NCBI GenBank assembly: GCA_014843695.1
Contig: CM026391.1
Coordinates: 41,640,598 to 41,704,597, forward strand
Reading direction: 5' to 3'
Origin: Archivesica marissinica
Taxonomy: Eukaryota > Mollusca > Bivalvia > Venerida > Vesicomyidae
Length of the DNA: 64,000 bases
The notes beneath the pieces were generated by a model. That model was not told where the DNA came from. It saw only the letters and a list, made by a program, of their open reading frames with translations, and did not search any database. Made by a program: the position numbers and the translations under genes. Of this stretch, positions 27,101 to 41,950 are shown piece by piece; position 1 is the first letter of the stretch; each line of letters opens with the position of its first letter.

Positions 27101-30100
27101 TGTATTATCATGCTATAGACGTGTACCTATGTATTATAATGCTATAGACGTGTACCTATGTATTATCATGCTATAGACGTGTACCTATGTATTATCATGC
27201 TATAGACGTGTACCTATGCATTACCATACTCTAGACGTGTACCTTTGTAGTATCATGCTATAGACGTGTACCTATGCATCATCATGCTATAGACGTGTAC
27301 CTTTGTATTATCATGCTATAGACGTGTACCTATGTATTATCATGCTATAGACGTGTACCTATGTATTATCATGCTATAGACGTGTACCTATGTATTATCA
27401 TGCTATAGACGTGTACCTATGAATTATCATGCTATATACGTGTACCTATGTATTATCATGTTATAGACGTGTACCTATGTATTATCATGCTATAGACGTG
27501 TACCTATGTGTTATCATGCTATATACGTGTACCTATGCACTATCATGCTATAGACGTGTACCTATGCATCATCATGCTATAGACGTGTACCTATGTATTA
27601 TCATGCTATATACGTGTACCTATGTATTATCATACTATAGACGTGTACCTATGTATTTTCATGCTATATACGTGTACCTATGTATTATCATGCTATAGAC
27701 GTGTACCTATGTATTTTCATGCTATATACGTGTACCTATGTATTATCATGCTATAGACGTGTACCTATGTATTATAATGCTATAGACGTGTAACTATGTA
27801 TTATCATGCTATAGACGTGTACCTATGTATTATCATGCTATAGACGTGTACCTATGCATTACCATACTATAGACGTGTACCTATGTATTATCATGCTATA
27901 GACGTGTACCTATGCATCATCATGCTATAGACGTGTACCTTTGTATTATCATGCTATAGACGTGTACATATGTATTATCATGCTATAGACGTGTACCTAT
28001 GTATTATCATGCTATAGACGTGTACCTATGTATTATCATGCTATAGACGTGTACCTATGTATTGGCATGCTATAGACGTGTACCTATGCATCATCATGCT
28101 ATATACGTGTACCTATGTATTATCATGCTATAAACGTGTACCTATGTATTATCAAGCCATATACGTGTACCTATGCATCATCATGCTATAAACGTGTACC
28201 TATGTATTATCATGCTATACACGTGTACCTATGTATTATCATGCTATAGACGTGTACATATGTATTATCATGCTATAGACGTGTACCTATGTATTATCAT
28301 GCTATAGACGTGTACCTATGTATTAACATTATATAGACGTGTACATATGCATTATCATGCTATAGACGTGTACCTATGTATTGGCATGCTATTGACGTGT
28401 ACCCATGTATTATCAAGCCATAGACGTGTACCTATGTATTATCATGCTATAGACGTGTACCTATGTATTAGCATGCTATAGACGTGTACCTATGTATTAG
28501 CATGCTATAGACGTGTACCTATGTATTTTCATGCTATAGACGTGTACCTATGTATTATCATGCTATGGACGTGTACCTATGTATTATAATGCTATAGACG
28601 TGTACCTATGTATTATCATGCTATAGACGTGTACCTATGCATTACCATACTCTAGACGTGTACCTATGTAGTATCATGCTATAGACGTGTACCTATGCAT
28701 CATCATGCTATAGACGTGTACCTTTGTATTATCATGCTATAGACGTGTACCTATGTATTATCATGCTATAGACGTGTACCTATGTATTATCATGCTATAG
28801 ACGTGTACCTATGTATTATCATGCTATAGACGTGTACCTATGAATTATCATGCTATATACGTGTACCTATGTATTATCATGTTATAGACGTGTACCTATG
28901 TATTATCATGCTATAGACGTGTACCTATGTGTTATCATGCTATATACGTGTACCTATGCACTATCATGCTATAGACGTGTACCTATGCATCATCATGCTA
29001 TAGACGTGTACCTATGTATTATCATGCTATATACGTGTACCTATGTATTATCATACTATAGACGTGTACCTATGTATTATCATGCTATAGACGTGTATCT
29101 ATGCATCATCATGCTATAGACGTGTACCTTTGTATTATCATGCTATAGACGTGTACCTATGTATTATCATGCTATAGACGTGTACCTATGTAGTATCATG
29201 CTATAGACGTGTACCTATGTATTATCATACTATATACATGTACCTATGTATTATCATGCTATATACGTGTACCTATGTATTATCATGCTATAGACGTGTA
29301 CCTATGCATCAGCATGCTATAGACGTGTACCTATGTATTATCATGCTATATACGTGTACCTATGTATTATCATGCCATAGACGTGTACCTATGTATTATC
29401 ATGATATAGATGTGTACCTATGTATTATCATGCTATAGACGTGTACCTATGTATTATCATGCTATAGACGTGTACCTATGCACTATCATGCTATAGACGT
29501 GTACCTATGTATTATCATGCTATAGACGTGTACCTATGTATTGTCATGCTATAGACGTGTACCTATGTATTGGCATGCTATAGACGTGTACCTATGTAGT
29601 ATCATACTATAGACGTGTACCTATGTATTATCATGCTATAGACGTGTACCTATGTATTGTCATGCTATAGACGTGTACCTATGTATTGGCATGCTATAGA
29701 CGTGTACCTATGTATTATCATACTATAGACGTGTACCTATGTATTATCATGCTATAGACGTCTACCTATGCACTATCATGCTATAGACGTGTACCTATGT
29801 ATTATCATGCTATAGATGTGTACCTATGTATTAACATTATATAGACGTGTACATATGCATTATCATGCTATAGAGGTGTACCTATGTATTGGCATGCTAT
29901 AGACGTGTACCTATGTATTGGCATGCTATAGACGTGTACCTATGCAGCATCATGCTATAGACGTGTACCTATGTATTATCATGCTATATACGTGTACCTA
30001 TGCATTACCATACTATAGACGTGTACCTATGTATTATCATGCTATAGACATGTACCTATGTATTATAATGCTATAGACGTGTACCTATGTATTATCAAAC

Positions 30101-33100
30101 CATAGACGTGTACCTATGCATCATCATGCTATAAACGTGTACCTATGCATTACCATACTATAGACGTGTACCTATGTATTATCATGCTATAGACGTGTAC
30201 CTATGTATTATAATGCTATAGACGTGTACCTATGTATTATCATGCTATAGACGTGTACCTATGTATTATCATGCTATAGACGTGTACCTATGCATTACCA
30301 TACTATAGACGTGTACCTATGTATTATCATGCTATAGACGTGTACCTATGCATCATCATACTATAGACGTGTACCTTTGTATTATCATGCTATAGACGTG
30401 TACCTATGTATTATCATGCTATAGAAGTGTACCTATGTAGTATCATGCTATAGACGTGTGCCTATGTATTATCATACTATAGACATGTACCTATGTATTA
30501 TCATGCTATATACGTGTACCTATGTATTATCATGCTATAGACGTGTACCTATGCATCAGCATGCTATAGACGTGTACCTATGTATTATCATGCTATATAC
30601 GTGTACCTATGTATTATCATGCCATATACGTGTACCTATGTATTATCATGATATAGATGTGTACCTATGTATTATCATGCTATAGACGTGTACCTATGTA
30701 TTATCATGCTAAAGACGTGTACCTATGCACTATCATGCTATAGACGTGTACCTATGTATTATCGTGCTATAGACGTGTACCTATGTATTGTCATGCTATA
30801 GACGTGTACCTATGTATTGTCAAGCCATATACGTGTACATATGCATCATCATGCTATAAACGTGTACCTATGTATTATCATGCTATATACGTGTACCTAT
30901 GTATTATCATGATATAGATGTGTACCTATGTATTATCATGCTATAGACGTGTACCTATGCATTATCATGCTATAGACGTGTACCTATGTATTGGCATGCT
31001 ATAGACGTGTACCTATGTATTGGCATGCTATAGACGTGTACCTATGCAGCATCATGCTATAGACGTGTACCTATGTATTATCATGCTATAGACGTGTGCC
31101 TATGCATTACCATACTATAGACGTGTACCTATGTATTATCATGCTATAGACATGTACCTATGTATTATAATGCTATAGACGTGTACCTATGTATTATCAA
31201 GCCATAGACGTGTACCTATGCATCATCATGCTATAAACGTGTACCTATGCATTACCATACTATAGACGTGTACCTATGTATTATCATGCTATAGACGTGT
31301 ACCTATGTATTATAATGATATAGACGTGTACCTATGTATTATCATGCTATAGACGTGTACCTATGTATTATCAAACCATAGACGTGTACCTATGCATCAT
31401 CATGCTATAAACGTGTACCTATGCATTACCATACTATAGACGTGTACCTATGTATTATCATGCTATAGACGTGTACCTATGTATTATAATGCTATAGACG
31501 TGTACCTATGTATTATCATGCTATAGACGTGTACCTATGTATTATCATGCTATAGACGTGTACCTATGCATTACCATACTATAGACGTGTACCTATGTAT
31601 TATCATGCTATAGACGTGTACCTATGCACTATCATGCTATAGACGTGTACCTATGTATTATCGTGCTATAGACGTGTACCTATGTATTATAATGCTATAG
31701 ACGTGTACCTATGTATTATCAAGCCATAGACGTGTACCTATGCATCATCATGCTATAAACGTGTACCTATGCATTACCATACTATAGACGTATATCTATG
31801 TATTATCATGCTATAGACGTGTACCTATGTATTATAATGCTATAGACGTGTACCTATGCATCAGCATGCTATAGACGTGTACCTATGTATTATCATGCTA
31901 TAGACGTGTACCTATGTATTATCATGCTATAGACGTGTACCTATGCATTACCATACTATAGACGTGTACCTATGTATTATCATGCTATAGACGTGTACCT
32001 ATGCATCATCATGCTATAGACGTGTACCTTTGTATTATCATGCTATAGACGTGTACCTATGTATTATCATGCTATAGACGTGTACCTATGTAGTATCATG
32101 CTATAGACGTGTACCTATGTATTATCATACTATAGACGTGTACCTATGTATTATCATGCTATATACGTGTACCTATGTATTATCATGCTATAGACGTGTA
32201 CCTATGCATCAGCATGCTATAGACGTGTACCTATGCATCAGCATGCTATAGACGTGTACCTATGTATTATCATGCTATAGACGTGTACCTATGTATTATC
32301 AAGCCATATACGTGTACCTATGCATCATCATGCTATAAACGTGTACCTATGTATTATCATGCTATACACGTGTACCTATGTATTATCATGCTATAGACGT
32401 GTACATATGTATTATCATGCTATAGACGTGTACCTATGTATTATCATGCTATAGACGTGTACCTAAGTATTAACATTATATAGACGTGTACATATGCATT
32501 ATCATTCTACAGACGTGTACCTATGTATTGGCATGCTATAGACGTGTACATATGCATCATCATGCCATAGACGTGTACCTATATATTATCATGCTATAGA
32601 CGTGTACCTATGTATTATCAAGCCATAGACGTGTACCTATGTATTATCATGCTATAGACGTTTACCTATGTATTAGCATGCTATAGACGTGTACCTATGT
32701 ATTAGCATGCTATAGTCGTGTACCTATGCATCATCATGCTATAGACGTGTACCTATGTAGTATCATGCTATATACGTGTACCGATGTATTATCATGCTAT
32801 AGACGTGTACCTATGTATTATCATGCTATAGACGTGTACCTATGCACTATCATGCTATAGACGTGTACCTATGTATTGGCATGCTATAGACGTGTACCTA
32901 TGTATTGGCATGCTATAGACGTTTACCTATGTAATGGCATGCTATATACGTGTACATATGTATTATCATGCTATAGACGTGTACCTATGTATTATCATGC
33001 TATAGACGTGTACCTATGTATTATCATGCTATAGACGTGTACATATGTATTATCATGCAATAGACGTGTACCTATGCATCAGCATGCTATAGACGTGTAC

Positions 33101-36100
33101 CTATGTATTATCATGCTATAGACGTGTACCTATGTATTATCAAGCCATATACGTGTACCTATGCATCATCATGCTATAAACGTGTACCTATGTATTATCA
33201 TGCTATACACGTGTACCTATGTATTATCATGCTATAGACGTGTACATATGTATTATCATGCTATAGACGTGTACCTATGTATTATCATGCTATAGACGTG
33301 TACCTAAGTATTAACATTATATAGACGTGTACATATGCATTATCATTCTATAGACGTGTACCTATGTATTATCATGCTATAGACGTGTACCTATGCATCA
33401 TCATGCTATAGACGTGTACCTTTGTATTATCATGCTATAGACGTGTACATATGTATTATCATGCTATAGACGTGTACCTATGTATTATCATGCTATAGAC
33501 GTGTACCTATGTATTATCATGATATAGACGTGTACATATGTATTATCATGCAATAGACGTGTACCTATGCATCAGCATGCTATAGACGTGTACCTATGTA
33601 TTATCATGCTATAGACGTGTACCTATGTATTATCAAGCCATATACGTGTNNNNNNNNNNNNNNNNNNNNNNNNNNNNNNNNNNNNNNNNNNNNNNNNNNN
33701 NNNNNNNNNNNNNNNNNNNNNNNNNNNNNNNNNNNNNNNNNNNNNNNNNNNNNNNNNNNNNNNNNNNNNNNNNNNNNNNNNNNNNNNNNNNNNNNNNNNN
33801 NNNNNNNNNNNNNNNNNNNNNNNNNNNNNNNNNNNNNNNNNNNNNNNNNNNNNNNNNNNNNNNNNNNNNNNNNNNNNNNNNNNNNNNNNNNNNNNNNNNN
33901 NNNNNNNNNNNNNNNNNNNNNNNNNNNNNNNNNNNNNNNNNNNNNNNNNNNNNNNNNNNNNNNNNNNNNNNNNNNNNNNNNNNNNNNNNNNNNNNNNNNN
34001 NNNNNNNNNNNNNNNNNNNNNNNNNNNNNNNNNNNNNNNNNNNNNNNNNNNNNNNNNNNNNNNNNNNNNNNNNNNNNNNNNNNNNNNNNNNNNNNNNNNN
34101 NNNNNNNNNNNNNNNNNNNNNNNNNNNNNNNNNNNNNNNNNNNNNNNNNNNNNNNNNNNNNNNNNNNNNNNNNNNNNNNNNNNNNNNNNNNNNNNNNNNN
34201 NNNNNNNNNNNNNNNNNNNNNNNNNNNNNNNNNNNNNNNNNNNNNNNNNNNNNNNNNNNNNNNNNNNNNNNNNNNNNNNNNNNNNNNNNNNNNNNNNNNN
34301 NNNNNNNNNNNNNNNNNNNNNNNNNNNNNNNNNNNNNNNNNNNNNNNNNNNNNNNNNNNNNNNNNNNNNNNNNNNNNNNNNNNNNNNNNNNNNNNNNNNN
34401 NNNNNNNNNNNNNNNNNNNNNNNNNNNNNNNNNNNNNNNNNNNNNNNNNNNNNNNNNNNNNNNNNNNNNNNNNNNNNNNNNNNNNNNNNNNNNNNNNNNN
34501 NNNNNNNNNNNNNNNNNNNNNNNNNNNNNNNNNNNNNNNNNNNNNNNNNNNNNNNNNNNNNNNNNNNNNNNNNNNNNNNNNNNNNNNNNNNNNNNNNNNN
34601 NNNNNNNNNNNNNNNNNNNNNNNNNNNNNNNNNNNNNNNNNNNNNNNNNCTATGTATTTTCATGCTATAGACGTGTACCTATGTATTATCATGCTATAGA
34701 CGTGTACCTATGTATTATAATGCTATAGACGTGTACCTATGTATTTTCATGCTATAGACGTGTACCTATGTATTATCATGCTATAGACGTGTACCTATGC
34801 ATTACCATACTATAGACGTGTACCTATGTATTATCATGCTATAGACGTGTACCAATGCATCATCATGCTATAGACGTGTACCTTTGTATTATCATGCTAT
34901 AGACGTGTACATATGTATTATCATGCTATAGACCTGTACCTATGTATTATCATGCTATAGACGTGTACCTATGTATTATCATGCTATAGACGTGTACCTA
35001 TGTATTATCATGCTATATACGTGTACCTATGTATTATCATGCAATAGACGTGTACCTATGCATCAGCATGCTATAGATGTGTACCTATGTATTATCATGC
35101 TGTATACGTGTACCTATGTATTATCATGCTATAGACGTGTACCTATGTATTATCATGCTATATACGTGTACCTATGTATTATCATGCTATAGACGTGTAC
35201 ATATGTATTATCATGCTATAGACGTGTACATATGTATTATCATGCTATAGACGTGTACCTATGTATTAACATTATATAGACGTGTACATATGCATTATCA
35301 TGCTATAGACGTGTACCTATGTATTGGCATGCTATAGACGTGTACCTATGCATCATCATGCTATAGACGTTTACCTATGTATTATCATGCTATAGACGTG
35401 TACCTATGTATTATCAAGCCATAGACGTGTACCTATGTATTCTCATGCTATAGACGTGTACCTATGTATTAGCATGCTATAGACGTGTACCTATGTATTA
35501 GCATGCTATAGACGTGAACCTATGTATTTTCATGCTATAGACGTGTACCTCTGTATTATCATGCTATAGACGTGTACCTATGTATTATCATGCTCTAGAC
35601 GTGTACCTATGCATTACCATACTATAGACGTGTACCTATGTATTATCATGCTATAGACGTGTACCTATGCATCATCATGCTATAGACGTGTACCTTTGTA
35701 TTATCATACTATAGACGTGTACCTATGTATTATCATGCTATAGACGTGTACCTATGTATTATCATGCTATAGACATGTACCTTTGTATTATCATGCTATA
35801 GACGTGTACCTATGTATTATCATGCTATATACGTGTACCTATGTATTTTCATGCTATATACGTGTACCTATGTATTATCATGCTATAGACGTGTACCTAT
35901 GTATTTTCATGCTATAGACGTGTACCTATGTATTATCATGCTATAGACGTGTACCTATGTATTGGCATGCTATAGACGTGTACCTATGTATTATCATGCT
36001 ATAGACGTGTACCTATGTATTATCATGCTATAGACGTGTACCTATGCACTACTATACTCTAGACGTGTACCTATGTAGTATCATGCTATAGACGTGTACC

Positions 36101-39100
36101 TATGCATCATCATGCTATAAACGTGTACATTTGTATTATCATGCTATAGACGTGTACCTATGTATTATCATGCTATAGACGTGTACCTATGTATTATCAT
36201 GCTATAGACGTGTACCTATGTATTATCATGCTATAGACGTGTACCTATGTAGTATCATGCTATATACGTGTACCTATGTATTATCATGCTATAGACGTGT
36301 ACCTATGTATTATCATGCTATAGACGTGTACCTATGTATTATCATGCTATAGACGTGTACCTATGTATTATCATGCTATAGACGTGTACCTATGCACTAT
36401 CATGCTATAGACGTGTACCTATGCATCATCATGCTATAGACGTGTACCTATGTATTATCATGCTATATACGTGTACCTATGTATTATCAAGCTATATACG
36501 TGTACCTATGTATTATCATGCTATAGACGTGTACCTATGTATTTTCATGCTATATACGTGTACCTATGTATTATCATGCTATAGACGTGTACCTATGTAT
36601 TTTCATGCTATAGACGTGTACCTATGTATTATCATGCTATAGACGTGTACCTATGTATTATAATGCTATAGACGTGTACCTATGTATTTTCATGCTATAG
36701 ACGTGTACCTATGTATTATAATGCTATAGACGTGTACCTATGCATTACCATACTATAGACGTGTACCTATGTATTATCATGCTATAGACGTGTACCTATG
36801 CACTACCATACTCTAGACGTGTACCTATGTAGTATCATGCTATAGACGTGTACCTATGCATCATCATGCTATAAACGTGTACATTTGTATTATCATGCTA
36901 TAGACGTGTACCTATGTATTATCATGCTATAGACGTGTACCTATGTATTATCATGATATAGACGTGTACCTATGTATTATCATGCTATAGACGTGTACCT
37001 ATGTAGTATCATGCTATATACGTGTACCTATGTATTATCATGCTATAGACGTGTACCTATGTATTATCATGCTATAGACGTGTACCTATGTATTATCATG
37101 CTATAGACGTGTACCTATGTATTATCATGCTATAGACGTGTACCTATGCACTATCATGTTATAGACGTGTACCTATGCATCATCATGCTATAGACGTGTA
37201 CCTATGTATTATCATGCTATATACGTGTACCTATGTATTATCATGCTATAGACGTGTACCTATGTATTATCATGCTATAGACGTGTACCTATGTATTTTC
37301 ATGCTATATACGTGTACCTATGTATTATCATGCTATAGACGTGTACCTATGTATTTTCATGCTATAGACGTGTACCTATGTATTATCATGCTATAGACGT
37401 GTACCTATGTATTATAATGCTATAGACGTGTACCTATGTATTTTCATGCTATAGACGTGTACCTATGTATTATCATGCTATAGACGTGTACCTATGCATT
37501 ACCATACTATAGACGTGTACCTATGTATTATCATGCTATAGACGTGTACCAATGCATCATCATGCTATAGACGTGTACCTTTGTATTATCATGCTATAGA
37601 CGTGTACATATGTATTATCATGCTATAGACCTGTACCTATGTATTATCATGCTATAGACGTGTACCTATGTATTATCATGCTATAGACGTGTACCTATGT
37701 ATTATCATGCTATATACGTGTACCTATGTATTATCATGCAATAGACGTGTACCTATGTATTATCAAGCCATATACGTGTACCTATGTATTATCATGCTAT
37801 AGACGTGTACATATGTATTATCATGCTATAGACGTGTACATATGTATTATCATGCTATAGACGTGTACCTATGTATTAACATTATATAGACGTGTACATA
37901 TGCATTATCATGCTATAGACGTGTACCTATGTATTGGCATGCTATAGACGTGTACCTATGCATCATCATGCTATAGACGTTTACCTATGTATTATCATGC
38001 TATAGACGTGTACCTATGTATTATCAAGCCATAGACGTGTACCTATGTATTCTCATGCTATAGACGTGTACCTATGTATTAGCATGCTATAGACGTGTAC
38101 CTATGTATTAGCATGCTATAGACGTGAACCTATGTATTTTCATGCTATAGACGTGTACCTATGTATTATCATGCTATAGACGTGTACCTATGTATTATCA
38201 TGCTATAGACGTGTACCTATGCATTACCATACTATAGACGTGTACCTATGTATTATCATGCTATAGACGTGTACCTATGCATCATCATGCTATAGACGTG
38301 TACCTTTGTATTATCATACTATAGACGTGTACCTATGTATTATCATGCTATAGACGTGTACCTATGTATTATCATGCTATAGACATGTACCTATGTATTA
38401 TCATGCTATAGACGTGTACCTATGTATTATCATGCTATATACGTGTACCTATGTATTATCATGCTATAGGCGTGTACCTATGTATTATCATGCTATATAC
38501 GTGTACCTATGTATTATCATGCTATAGACGTGTACCTATGTATTATCATGCTATAGACGTGTACCTATGCACTATCATGCTATAGACGTGTACCTATGCA
38601 TCATCATGCTATAGACGTGTACCTATGTATGTTCATGCTATATACGCGAACCTATGTATTATCATGCTATAGACGTGTACCTATGTATTTTCATGCTATA
38701 TACGTGTACCTATGTATTATCATGCTATAGACGTGTACCTATGTATTTTCATGCTATAGACGTGTACCTATGTATTATCATGCTATAGACGTGTACCTAT
38801 GTATTATAATGCTATAGACGTGTACCTATGTATTATCATGCTATAGACGTGTACCTATGTATTATCATGCTATAGACGTGTACCTTTGTATTATCATGCT
38901 ATAGACGTGTACCTATGTATTTTCATGCTATAGACGTGTACCTATGAATTACCATACTATAGACGTGTACCTATGTATTATCATGCTATAGACGTGTACC
39001 TATGCATCATCATGCTATAGACGTGTACCTTTGTATTATCATGCTATAGACGTGTACATATGTATTATCATGCTATAGACGTGTACCTATGTATTATCAT

Positions 39101-41190
39101 GCTATAGACGTGTACCTATGTATTATCATGCTATAGACGTGTACCTATGTATTATCATGCTATATACGTGTACCTATGTATTATCATGCTATAGACGTGT
39201 ACCTATGCATCAGCATGCTATAGACGTGTACCTATGTATTAGCATGCTATAGTCGTGTACCTATGTATTATCAAGCCATATACGTGTACCTATGCATCAT
39301 CATGCTATAAACGTGTACCTATGTATTATAATGCTATACACGTGTACCTATGTATTATCATGCTATAGACGTGTACATATGTATTATCATGCTATAGACG
39401 TGTACCTATGTATTATCATGCTATAGACGTGTACCTATGTATTAACATTATATAGACGTGTACATATGCATTATCATGCTATAGACGTGTACCTATGTAT
39501 TGGCATGCTATAGACGTGTACCTATGCATCATCATGCTATAGACGTGTACCTATGTATTATCATGCTATAGACGTGTACCTATGTATTATCAAGCCATAG
39601 ACGTGTACCTATGTATTATCATGCTATAGACGTGTACCTATGTATTAGCATGCTATAGACGTGTACCTATGTATTAGCATGCTATAGACGTGTACCTATG
39701 CATCATCATGCTATAGACGTGTACCTATGTAGTATCATGCTATATACGTGTACCGATGTATTATCATGCTATAGACGTGTACCTATGTATTATCATGCTA
39801 TAGACGTGTACCTATGTATTATCATGCTATAGACGTGTACCTATGCACTATCATGCTATAGACGTGTACCTATGTATTGGCATGCTATAGACGTGTACCT
39901 ATGTGTTGGCATGCTATAGACGTTTACCTATGTAATGGCATGCTATAGACGTGTACCTATGTATTATCATGCTATAGACGTGTACCTATGTATTAACATT
40001 ATATAGACGTGTACCTATGCATTATCATGCTATAGACGTGTACCTATGTATTGGCATGCTATAGACGTGTACCTATGTATTGGCATGCTATAGACGTGTA
40101 CCTATGCATCATCATGCTATGGACGTGTACCTATGTATTATCAAGCCATAGACGTGTACCTATGTATTATCATGCTATAGACGTGTACCTATGTATTATC
40201 ATGCTATAGACGTGTACCTATGCACTATCATGCTATAGACGTGTACCTATTTATTAGCATGCTATAGACGTGTACCTATGCATCATCATGCTATAGACGT
40301 GTACCTATGTATTATCATGCTATATACGTGTACCTATGTATTATCATGCTATAGACGTGTACCTATGTATTATAATGCTATAGACGTGTACCTATGTATT
40401 ATCATGCTATAGACGTGTACCTATGTATTATCATGCTATAGACGTGTACCTATGCACTATCATGCTATAGACGTGTACCTATGCATCATCATGCTATAGA
40501 CGTGTACCTAAGTATTATCATGCTATATACGTGTACCTATGTATTATCATGCTATAGACGTGTACCTATGTATTTTAATGCTATAGACGTGTACCTATGT
40601 ATTATCATGCTATAGACGTGTACCTATGCATTATCATGCTATAGACGTGTACCTATGTATTGGCATGCTATAGACGTGTACCTATGTATTGGCATGCTAT
40701 AGACGTGTACCTATGTATTGGCATGCTATAGACGTGTACCTATGTATTATCATGCTATAGACGTGTACCTATGTATTATCATGCTATAGACGTGTACCTA
40801 TGCACTATCATGCTATAGACGTGTACCTATGTATTATCATGCTATAGACGTGTACCTATGTATTAACATTATATAGACGTGTACATATGCATTATCATGC
40901 TATAGACGTGTACCTATGTATTGGCATGCTATAGACGTGTACCTATGCATCATCATGCTATAGACGTGTACCTATATATTATCATGCTATAGACGTGTAC
41001 CTATGCATTACCATACTATAGACGTGTACCTATGTATTATCATGCTATAGACGTGTACCTATGTATTATAATGCTATAGACGTGTACCTATGTATTATCA
41101 AGCCATAGACGTGTACTTATGCATCATCGTGCTATAAACGTGTACCTATGTATTATCATGCTATAGACGTGTACCTATGTATTATCATGC
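24102..41190 (+). repeat. 29-bp satellite C, about 17 kb
   Basis: The unit core is GACGTGTACCTATGTATTAT followed by CATGCTATA, 29 bp, with several hundred units. Recurrent variants include GCATCATCATGC, ATTACCATAC, ATTAACATTATATAG, ATTATCAAGCCAT and ATTGGCATGC. Long blocks of variants recur at offsets that are exact multiples of 29 (for example 754, 812, 841, 1421, 2610 and 6554 bp), showing higher-order duplications. A 1000-N gap lies inside. Short ORFs repeating a Tyr/Cys-rich peptide are by-products. Confidence 0.98.
33650..34649. other. Assembly gap, 1000 N
   Basis: Exactly 1000 undetermined bases lie within satellite C. The round size points to a scaffolding placeholder, so the true array length is unknown. 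Satellite C is present on both sides. Confidence 1.
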
Positions 41191-41865
41191 TGTAACCCAT
41201 GTCATATTTATGTTAAAGGGAACTAATTATTGATATTTAGTACATGTACATTATAATGTTTCCAAACCCTGCTGCAAGCGTACCACCCAATAGTTTCCCT
41301 ATATGGCCTAATAAAATCACTGGTCTGAATCATATCATAATTATATAGCCTGGTCCCATACTATGTCTTTGTATAATATATACTAGTCTTCACTACTATT
41401 GTGTATAAAGTATTATTGGTGAGTGATTGTGAGTGACAATCAGGTCAGATGTGTGAATGAGTGAACTAACTCAACTAAGTAGGTGCACTTTCCAACTAAC
41501 TTGTTCAAGACCCTTATCCCACACTCTTACTCTACTAGTCAAACGGATAAGTTGAAAAGCTATCCTGTTTACCTTAATATATACTATACTAGTAAATATA
41601 TACATATATACATTATATGTATCAGCTGATAGCCGGACTCTGGTAATGTAATGTTTTATCTTTGATATTTTACATTGTAAAATATTTATTTGAACTGCTG
41701 GAATTGGAATTGTGTATTTACTATTTTGTATTGTGAAATTTAGTAGAATGATTTGTACATAATAATATTATGTATATATTGTATTTTACAGGCTCTTTAT
41801 ATCCATATATACGAAAATACGAAAACAACCAGAATGTGTTATATCTATAAACTCCCCGGTCTACA
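41191..41865 (+). repeat. 5' LTR (675 bp)
   Basis: It begins TGTAACCCATGTC and ends CCCCGGTCTACA, the TG...CA rule. An AATAAA at 41310-41315 may serve as poly(A) signal. It aligns throughout with 47681-48350; differences cluster in the middle third. Confidence 0.95.
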
Positions 41866-41867
41866 AA

Positions 41868-41917
41868 TGGCTCCCCGTCGGGGAATTGAACCCCGGTCTC
41901 CCGCGTGACAGGCGGGG
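41868..41917 (+). promoter_or_regulatory. Extended primer-binding site: 3' half of tRNA-Asp(GTC)
   Basis: Two bases after the LTR, 50 nt are complementary to a tRNA from its CCA end (TGG CTCCCCGTCGGGG), through the T arm (AATTGAACCCC) and variable loop, to the whole anticodon arm (CCCGCGTGACAGGCGGG, anticodon GTC). From memory of eukaryotic tRNA-Asp, it matches at all but one position (A for G next to A58). Normal sites are about 8-18 nt. The following bases 41918-41927 are an inverted copy of 41863-41872. Confidence 0.9.
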
Positions 41918-41950
41918 AGCCATTTGTCAGCCACCAACCTATTGTACACT

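Noticed and set aside
33596..34728. ORFs spanning the N gap
   Set aside because: They consist of undetermined residues only.
27429..37396. Tyr/Cys-rich small ORFs in satellite C
   Set aside because: They are simple readings of the 29-bp unit between variant-made stops.
22709..41190. CRISPR array (29-bp repeats)
   Set aside because: Units are contiguous without unique spacers, there are no cas genes, and the context is eukaryotic.
41868..41917. Genuine tRNA-Asp gene fragment inserted by chance
   Set aside because: It starts exactly 2 nt after the LTR with the complement of CCA, the defined PBS position, so origin from the primer tRNA is far more likely.
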